Source: Streptomyces sp. NBC_01210 (GTDB lineage Bacteria > Actinomycetota > Actinomycetes > Streptomycetales > Streptomycetaceae). Taken from it: a stretch of 64,000 nucleotides of DNA. Of the stretch, positions 58,618-64,000 are shown piece by piece; the stretch's first letter is position 1; the number at the start of each line of letters is the position of its first letter. The notes below the pieces were generated by a model that was not told where the DNA came from, searched no databases, and worked only from the letters and a program-made list of their open reading frames with translations. Location of the stretch: contig NZ_CP108549.1 of NCBI RefSeq assembly GCF_036010325.1, positions 8,928,001 to 8,992,000 of the forward strand. Direction: 5' to 3'. Both the position numbers and the translations under genes were made by a program.

Positions 58618-60225
58618 ATGAGGGTGCAGGGCAGTTCCGGGCCGTTGCGGGTGCAAGCCATCGCCGGGACTCATGTGGTGGTGTTGGGGTTCGACCATGA
58701 TCGAGCTGCCATGAATGGCGTGCTCGGGTTCGGGGTCGAGCGGTTCGATCACACCGAAGGCCAGCACCGTTGGCTCGACAACCGCATCCGGTTTCCACAG
58801 GCGAGGCGCCGATGGGGGTCGAATTGGAACCCGTTCCAGACCTTCACCTGGGGTGACTACCGCGCCAAGCCAGGGCACGCCTACACCTACCGCGTGCACA
58901 CCATGACCGGAACTCCGGGGGAGGAACTCACCCCGGTCTCGACCGTCGAGCTGCAGGTGCAGACCGAGGAGCCGGGCGTGCACGGTGTCTGGTTCAACCG
59001 TGGCGTGTATGCCTCGCAGGCCTACGCCGAACGCTTCAAGAACCTCCACCCCCGCGACATCGCCAACCGCGAGGCCTGGCGATGGTTGTCGCGCGGTCTC
59101 GAGGAGGCGCTGCTCGCCTTCATCGGCACCGCCGCCGGCGACCACGGGCAGCTCCACGCCGCGCTGTACGAGTTCGAGTACCTGCCCGTGCTCAAGGCCT
59201 TCCGCGTGGCCGCAGACACGGGCGTGGACGTCCAGCTCGTCGTGTTCGACCACGAGGACAACCGCAAAGCGGTGACCGACGCCGGCCTCGACGACTTGGT
59301 CGTAGCCTGGCGGGCCCGGGCTCAGATCCCGCACAACAAGTTCGTGATCGCAAGCCGCGACGGTGCGCCCCGGGCCGTCTGGACCGGGTCGACCAACATC
59401 ACTGAGAACGGGATCTTCGGTCAGTCGAACGTCGGACACACCGTCACCGAGCCGACCGTCGCCCAGCAGTACCTCGACTACTGGGCGCAGCTCGTCGCAG
59501 ACCCCACCCCTGGCACCCTCAACAACTGGGTGGACGCCAATAACCCGATGCCCGATCCCTGGCCCGCGGGTATCTCGGTTGTGTTCAGCCCGCACACGCG
59601 GACTACGGTGCAAGACCGCTACGCCGATCTCTTCGGGTCGGCCCAGGATCTGGTGTGCATCACTTTTCCGTTCAACCTCGATCCGCGATTCGCCAACCAG
59701 CTCCCGGGTGACCACGCCGCGCTCCGTTGGCTGCTATTCGAGAACGCCAGCATCGCCGACGCGCACCGGAACTTGGTCACCGATCCCGACACCGAGCTCG
59801 TGGCATGCGGCCTCGTCGAAGAGGGCGGCCTCGCCGGCTGGGCGGCCGAGCACGACAACCCGTTCTCCAACAACATCGAGTACCTGCACACGAAGTACCT
59901 GCTGATCGACCCGATCGGCGACGATCCGATCGTGGTCACCGGCTCGGCCAACTTCAGCAACCCCTCCGCGAACAGGAACGACGAGAACATGCTGGTGATC
60001 GGGGGCGACCACGGCCTCGCCGAGATCTACTTCACCGAGTTCTTCCGCCTGTTCAACCACCACCGCTTCCGCGACTCGCTCCGCCTGGCCGCGCACCAGC
60101 CCACGCCCGGCCCCGAGTCCGGAGTCGAAGCGCCGGTGCCGCTCACTGCCGGCCACTGGTCGGACAAGTACTACGACGAACCGGCGCGGGACCACCAACG
60201 CCGGCTGCTGGCCGATTCCCTCTAG
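58618..60225 (+). CDS. Phospholipase D-like domain protein
   Basis: A 535-residue enzyme with two HKD-type motifs. The first is degenerate: PHNKFVIASRDGAPRAVWTG STNITENG. The second is complete: YLHTKYLLIDPIGDDPIVVT GSANFSNPSANRNDENMLVI (HxKxxxxDx(6)GSxNFS). An N-terminal domain of about 110 residues (VLGFGVERFDHTEGQHRWLD N; PGHAYTYRVHTMTG) precedes the catalytic pair. No signal peptide is visible, so it is probably cytoplasmic. GGGGAGG precedes the ATG at 58618. PLD-fold proteins include phosphodiesterases, nucleases and lipases; the substrate cannot be told here. Confidence 0.92.
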   Translation: MRVQGSSGPLRVQAIAGTHVVVLGFDHDRAAMNGVLGFGVERFDHTEGQHRWLDNRIRFPQARRRWGSNWNPFQTFTWGDYRAKPGHAYTYRVHTMTGTPGEELTPVSTVELQVQTEEPGVHGVWFNRGVYASQAYAERFKNLHPRDIANREAWRWLSRGLEEALLAFIGTAAGDHGQLHAALYEFEYLPVLKAFRVAADTGVDVQLVVFDHEDNRKAVTDAGLDDLVVAWRARAQIPHNKFVIASRDGAPRAVWTGSTNITENGIFGQSNVGHTVTEPTVAQQYLDYWAQLVADPTPGTLNNWVDANNPMPDPWPAGISVVFSPHTRTTVQDRYADLFGSAQDLVCITFPFNLDPRFANQLPGDHAALRWLLFENASIADAHRNLVTDPDTELVACGLVEEGGLAGWAAEHDNPFSNNIEYLHTKYLLIDPIGDDPIVVTGSANFSNPSANRNDENMLVIGGDHGLAEIYFTEFFRLFNHHRFRDSLRLAAHQPTPGPESGVEAPVPLTAGHWSDKYYDEPARDHQRRLLADSL

Positions 60226-60799
60226 GTCTCGGCCCAGCCTTGCCGCACTATTCGCCAGTCACCGCCGAGACGATGCCGCCGAGGCTGAGGCATTGAGCGC
60301 CAGCCCCCTCCGGCTGACTACTGACCTTCAAAGGCGGATGTCCAAGATGGTCGATCGTGAGCATCTCCACGACGGAGAAGGCCAGTCCATGATGTCGACG
60401 CCGAAGTCGCGTGTCAGTGTGGGCAGAGTGTGGTCTACCCTGTCCGACGGCGCGACGCGCCAGAGCGGGCCTGGTCGGTAGAGTTCGGCGACAGTGTCCG
60501 CCGACGGGCCGCACGGTCTTCCCGTCCCTCAGCCGCGTCGAAGCAGACGCGGACGACCGCAGTCCACGCCTAGGATGGCGCCGGCGGCCAGGCACTCCTC
60601 CGGGCGTTCTTCCGTGCCGTTCGGGCCGGGTTCTCCGGTGGTGAGGCAGCGCATCCGGACCCGGGCGCCGCCCAGCGTGTATGCGTGTACGCGCATGCCC
60701 ATGGCGATCTCGGCGCCTCCAGCCGCGCCGCCCTTCTGATATCGGGCACTCTTGCGTTAGCAGCGACCGAACGCCATCGAGAGCCACCGAAAGGCGACC
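60226..60799. other. Gap with a 57-codon minus-strand frame
   Basis: A minus-strand ATG at 60702 opens MGMRVHAYTLGGARVRMRCL TTGEPGPNGTEERPEECLAA GAILG, stopping at 60529. It looks protein-like, but I recognise no family and the ribosome site is poor. The rest appears non-coding. Confidence 0.35.
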
Positions 60800-61516
60800 A
60801 TGATTGACCCCGTGAGCCGGACGATCCTCCTGCTCGACATCGAGAAGTACAGCGACCGGGACGACGTCGAGCAGGCGCATCTGCGGCGCGTGCTCTACGA
60901 CATCGCCGACCGTGCCCTGGAATACGCCGGCATCGAGGAAACACTGCGGATACGGGCCGACCGGGGCGACTCCGTCATGGAGCTGATCGATGCCAACGCC
61001 TCCGTGACGGCTCTGCTCCGCGCCCTGCTCTCCGAAGTTCCGGCCCAACTGCACGGATACAACCGGCTGGCGTCCAGCTCGGCGCAGATCCGACTGCGCG
61101 GAGTCGTCGCCACCGGGTACGTCGCCATCGACCAGCACGGCGGGTGGGTGGGCTCCGACCTCAACCATGCCTGCCGCCTCCTGGACGCCCAGTTGCTACG
61201 CAAAGCTCTGCGCGAGCGGGCTGACGGCTTCGCGCTGTGCGTGTCGGACGGCGTCCACACAGGAATCGTGCGCCACGACCACCACGGCATCCCGGCAGCC
61301 GACTTCAACCCGGTGACCCTGGCCAGCAAGAACGGCCCGCTGCGCGCCTGGCTCCACGGGCCCGTACCGCCAGGCGGGGACGACCAGGGTAGCCCGAATA
61401 CGGAGGAAACTCGGGTACCGGGTACTTCGGGAGAACGCGCGGTCGCGGTCCGGCACAACGAGGGGATCATCTCCACCGGCGACAGCGCCCGCAACGTCAT
61501 CCGGCGGCAGGGCTGA
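60800..61516 (+). CDS. Nucleotide-cyclase-like (class III-fold) signalling protein
   Basis: A 238-residue protein: RTILLLDIEKYSDRDDVEQA HLRRVLYDIADRALEYAG is the first metal-binding strand of class III cyclase folds (DIxxYSxR), RADRGDSVMELID the GDG-like hairpin, and RGVVATGYVAIDQHGGWVGS DLNHACRLLDAQLLRKALR the nucleotide-site region. I know similar compact cyclase-like proteins from Streptomyces, some linked to effector-associated conflict systems. The C-terminal tail (HNEGIISTGDSARNVIRRQG) resembles the short terminal tags of such adaptors. AAAGG precedes the ATG at 60800. Whether it makes a cyclic nucleotide is unknown. Confidence 0.75.
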   Translation: MIDPVSRTILLLDIEKYSDRDDVEQAHLRRVLYDIADRALEYAGIEETLRIRADRGDSVMELIDANASVTALLRALLSEVPAQLHGYNRLASSSAQIRLRGVVATGYVAIDQHGGWVGSDLNHACRLLDAQLLRKALRERADGFALCVSDGVHTGIVRHDHHGIPAADFNPVTLASKNGPLRAWLHGPVPPGGDDQGSPNTEETRVPGTSGERAVAVRHNEGIISTGDSARNVIRRQG

Positions 61517-61783
61517 TGCCCGAACCCGTGCACATCGGGCAGAACGATGGTTCGTCTCCCTCGGCGATCACGCGGTCAACATGCTGTACCGCGCGCAGCG
61601 GATGGCGGTCGTTCCCTCCGAACTGCTGCGGCGCCCGGCCGAGGTGCCGCCGGCTCTTCTGGCGGCCACTACGGCTCGTGGGTCCGAGAGCGGGGCCGCA
61701 CTGAGGTGGACGCCGCGGTGGCCAAGGTCCTGGAACGGCAGCCTGTGCGCCGGAGGTGTCGGGACCGAGTACGCGGGCAGTCT

Positions 61784-62251
61784 CTATGCGTCGGCCGGCC
61801 AGAACTGGATGAGGTAGCGCTCCACTCCGACACCGGTGCCTTGGCCCTCCGACAGCGCAGCGGCCTCGGCCCGGCCGGTACAGCTGACCCGGACACGCCA
61901 GGAGCCGCCCGAGTCCGCCAGTTTGATGACCTCGTCCATCCGGCCCGTGTGCATCGACCACACCGCAAGCTGTCCGCTCGTCGACTCGAAATCAGCTTCT
62001 GCTTGCTCATCCCAGTCCGCAGGATCCTGCGGCGGCGGAGATGCGTCCCACACCTCGACGTCCACCGTGGCAGTGTGGGTGTGACCGCCACTTGTGATGT
62101 CCAGACGCCCCGTATGGGTGCCGAGGAATGCATCGCGGTGGAAGTCGTCGGGGAACGGTACGGGAAGGTCCGCATCGTCGGACTCCTGCAACCCGAATGC
62201 GTAGTACCCCACGTACGCACTCACGCGCTGCCCCCGGACAACCTGCGCCAC
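61784..62251 (-). CDS. Hypothetical beta-rich protein
   Basis: A 155-residue protein: VAQVVRGQRVSAYVGYYAFG LQESDDADLPVPFPDDFHRD AFLGTHTGRLDITSGGHTHT ATVDVEVWDASPPPQDPADW and later WSMHTGRMDEVIKLADSGGS WRVRVSCTGRAEAAALSEGQ. The strand-rich sequence with GRLDITSGGHT and WRVRVSC suggests a beta-sandwich; no family recognised. I use GTG 62251, five bases after GAAGGGG. Confidence 0.7.
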   Translation of the reverse strand: MAQVVRGQRVSAYVGYYAFGLQESDDADLPVPFPDDFHRDAFLGTHTGRLDITSGGHTHTATVDVEVWDASPPPQDPADWDEQAEADFESTSGQLAVWSMHTGRMDEVIKLADSGGSWRVRVSCTGRAEAAALSEGQGTGVGVERYLIQFWPADA

Positions 62252-62548
62252 GAGCACCCCTTCGGTTCAGCGGACATGCCTTGGCCAGGATGCTAGCCGC
62301 GCCCTGCACGGACCTGGAACACAGCGCAGAGAACCAGCCGAAGCGCGCCTGTAGCCCGCCGCGTCCGCCTGGCCTGGCCGCCTGGTCCTGCCCCGGGCCC
62401 GCCGCCTGCCGCGGCGGGCCCTCGGCTGCGTCCCGGTCCTGGTTATCCGTGACTTGGCACGCAGTTCGGCGGCTGCGCGGCGGGGGAGGCCGGTGGGCCC
62501 CGGATCCAGCTGGTTCCGGGGCCCAACCGGCGAGCGGATGAGGGTGGA

Positions 62549-62923
62549 CTACAGGCGCATGAGCAGCGGCAGCAGGGCCGCTATCAGGCTGCAGGCGGCC
62601 ATCAGGATCTGCAGGCTCCGGCCCGGACCGTACGAGATCCGCGTGAGCGGCCCGGTGTGGCTGTGGCTGTCGATTGACTTGGCGGTCGCGGTGGTTCGCA
62701 TGTGCCGTACTTCGGCGATCTCGAGCCGGGCCCGGTGGTACATCCAGACGTCGATCTGGTCCTGTGGCACGCCGCAGGCGCCGACGATGGCGGCGAGGAC
62801 CTTGACCGGCGGGAGCTGGTCCTCGTTGAGGATCTTGTGCAGGGAGCTGCGGGAGATGGCGAGGTCGTAGCGCCGCACCCGCTGTTCCATCTCCCGCAGG
62901 CCGACCTCGCTCTGCAGCCACAC
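62549..62923 (-). CDS. HTH protein with C-terminal membrane helix (possibly 5'-frameshifted)
   Basis: Using GTG 62923: LQSEVGLREMEQRVRRYDLA ISRSSLHKILNEDQLPPVKV LAAIVGACGVPQDQIDVWMY HRARLEIAEV is an XRE-like HTH of the type REMExRxx..SRSxLHxxLxxxxLPxxxxLxAxVxACG; a helix GRSLQILMAACSLIAALLPL LMRL ends the protein at the membrane. Upstream, another frame (about 62940-63060) encodes a membrane-like stretch (LVPLALMLGVAAGRWFYFVF GEAAEA) that may have been the original N-terminus. Thus it could be a frameshifted two-TM protein or a shorter intact one. Confidence 0.6.
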   Translation of the reverse strand: MWLQSEVGLREMEQRVRRYDLAISRSSLHKILNEDQLPPVKVLAAIVGACGVPQDQIDVWMYHRARLEIAEVRHMRTTATAKSIDSHSHTGPLTRISYGPGRSLQILMAACSLIAALLPLLMRL

Positions 62924-63512
62924 TCCACCAGCTGCACGGCGATGTCGGCGGCGGTGACGCCGACCGTGACGGCCTCGGCCGCCTCGCCGAACACGAAGTA
63001 GAACCACCTGCCGGCCGCCACACCCAGCATCAAGGCCAGCGGCACCAGCACCAGACGCCAGCCCTCGGGGCCTGCCGGCAGGCACAGACTTCCCCGACGG
63101 GGACCCGCTTCCCCTCACGGTGATTGATCCCCTGTATGGGTGAGCGCAGGTCGGCGGGCTTCACGGCATGGGCCCGTCTCGTGCAGGCCGCCCTGGTCCG
63201 GATCCGTGACGCGGTCGTCGTGAACTCCCTTGCGGTTTCGGGCAATCTGCAGCCGGGTCGGCCGGGTGGTCCTTGCCTTTCTGAGGGGGCTTTTGAGGCG
63301 GGAGTGTCCTGGCTGGACGGCTGTGAACGCCCTTGCCCCTGAGTGGGAACGTGTGATCGATTGCGTGGCTGGTTCTGCGGGGATCCGCGGCGTGGGCTCG
63401 TTCAACTCGAGGGCAGTTGTGACTACTTGTGGGTAGGTTGTGACGCCTCGCATGGGGAGTGCGGGGTTGATGAGTTCTGGTGTGGCTCGTCAGGGGGACT
63501 TTAGGGGGCGCG
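62924..63512. other. Gap and RHS-gene promoter region
   Basis: Contains the possible frameshifted N-terminal piece of the HTH-membrane protein and, near 63400-63510, the probable promoter of the RHS gene. No other gene supported. Confidence 0.4.
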
Positions 63513-64000
63513 GTGCGTATGCGCGGCGAACGGTTCGGGGTACGGCTTCCTTTCCGCAGACGGCTGTTGACCGTGGGCGCGTTGGTGCTGGCGTTGGCGG
63601 CCGGCACGGTCTCGGCGCAGGCCGAGTCACCCGGCCCGGTTCCCTCCGGTAGTACGTCGCCGGGTCCTTCGGTCTCGCCGGCAGATTCGGGGGGGGCCGA
63701 AGCCGGGTAATTCTGGGCCGCCTTCGGTGACGCGGACGGGTAAGCCGAAGGCGTCGACAGCAGCGGCGGGGCCGACGACGGACCATGCGTTGTACGCCTA
63801 CGACGCGGCCGGCCGTCTGGTCGGTGTGACGGATCCGGCTGGTGAGACTGCTCGCTATCGCTACGACGCGGCGGGCAACCGGCTTGGCATCGACCGGTTC
63901 GCCTCCAGTCAGCTCACGGTGCTGTCCCTGGTGCCGGTACGCGCCCCGGTCGGCGCGACGGTGACCCTGTCGGGCACGGGGTTCGCCACCGCGGCGCCCT
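63513..64000 (+). pseudogene. RHS/YD-repeat secreted protein, frameshifted at a G8 tract (continues beyond window)
   Basis: From GTG 63513 (an ATG at 63519 is also in frame) the first frame gives a Sec signal peptide (RRLLTVGALVLALAAGTVSA QA) and SPGPVPSGSTSPGPSVSPAD SGG, then stops at 63708-63710. If the G run at 63689-63696 had seven instead of eight bases, the frame would continue to DHALYAYDAAGRLVGVTDPA GETARYRYDAAGNRLG, a classic YD repeat pair, and VPVRAPVGATVTLSGTGFA, an IPT/TIG-like start, to the window end. RHS proteins are usually toxin-delivery carriers. Whether this is decay, phase variation or a sequencing error is undecided. Confidence 0.8.

Overview
The window is high-GC DNA with strong third-position G/C bias, frequent GTG starts, GGAGG-type ribosome sites and gene families typical of Streptomyces or a close relative (MmyB-type XRE regulators, DUF6381, Ku with a lysine-rich tail, class A PBP, HATPase anti-sigma-like kinase). 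I infer a Streptomyces chromosomal arm or another accessory region. Intact single genes alternate with many decayed mobile-element fragments. I see no rRNA, tRNA or CRISPR array, and no ribosomal or core biosynthetic operon.

Layout. 0-15 kb: small metabolic cassettes, mostly a redox or detoxification enzyme beside a divergent regulator: LysR/alcohol dehydrogenase-like + SnoaL; LysR/IMPase-like + F420-type reductase; TetR/TetX-like flavin monooxygenase; SDR/Rrf2. Between them lie a conjugative-translocase remnant, a frameshifted CdiI-type immunity gene, a P450, a VOC protein, and an anti-sigma-like ATPase overlapping a Fur regulator. 15-24 kb: IS5-type and IS701-type remnants, a secreted duplicated-repeat protein, a class A PBP, Ku, and an intact IS110-family element. 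25-33 kb: two paralogous MmyB-type regulators with a truncated third copy, an Atu4866 protein, an amidohydrolase, an SDR, a HAD hydrolase and phage/helicase remnants.

33.7-36.1 kb: a secreted polymorphic toxin (signal peptide, 7-residue repeats, HINT domain, about 95-residue C-terminal toxin domain) whose 3' end overlaps a probable immunity gene; the pair is bounded by a 13-bp hairpin upstream and a strong terminator downstream. 36.5-45.6 kb: plasmid/ICE debris (ParA plus RHH partner, tiny ICE-type proteins, RNase HI remnant), several IS982 fragments, a TetR/SDR pair, and a second, short Rho factor. 45.6-57.5 kb: a large unknown membrane-anchored protein, DUF2000/AraC, a transmembrane pseudokinase, a GntR/membrane-protein operon, PadR/isochorismatase and TetR/SnoaL pairs. 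57.6-64 kb: IS982 remnant, a phospholipase-D-like enzyme, a nucleotide-cyclase-like protein, an HTH-membrane protein, and the start of an RHS/YD-repeat secreted protein broken at a G8 tract.

How the genes relate: most modules look autonomous. The recurring theme is regulator plus oxidoreductase/hydrolase with palindromic operators in the shared promoter, as expected of chemical-stress or xenobiotic-response cassettes. The second theme is conflict: toxin-immunity, CdiI, RHS, ParA and ICE/phage remains. All function assignments come from reading motifs; no database search was possible.
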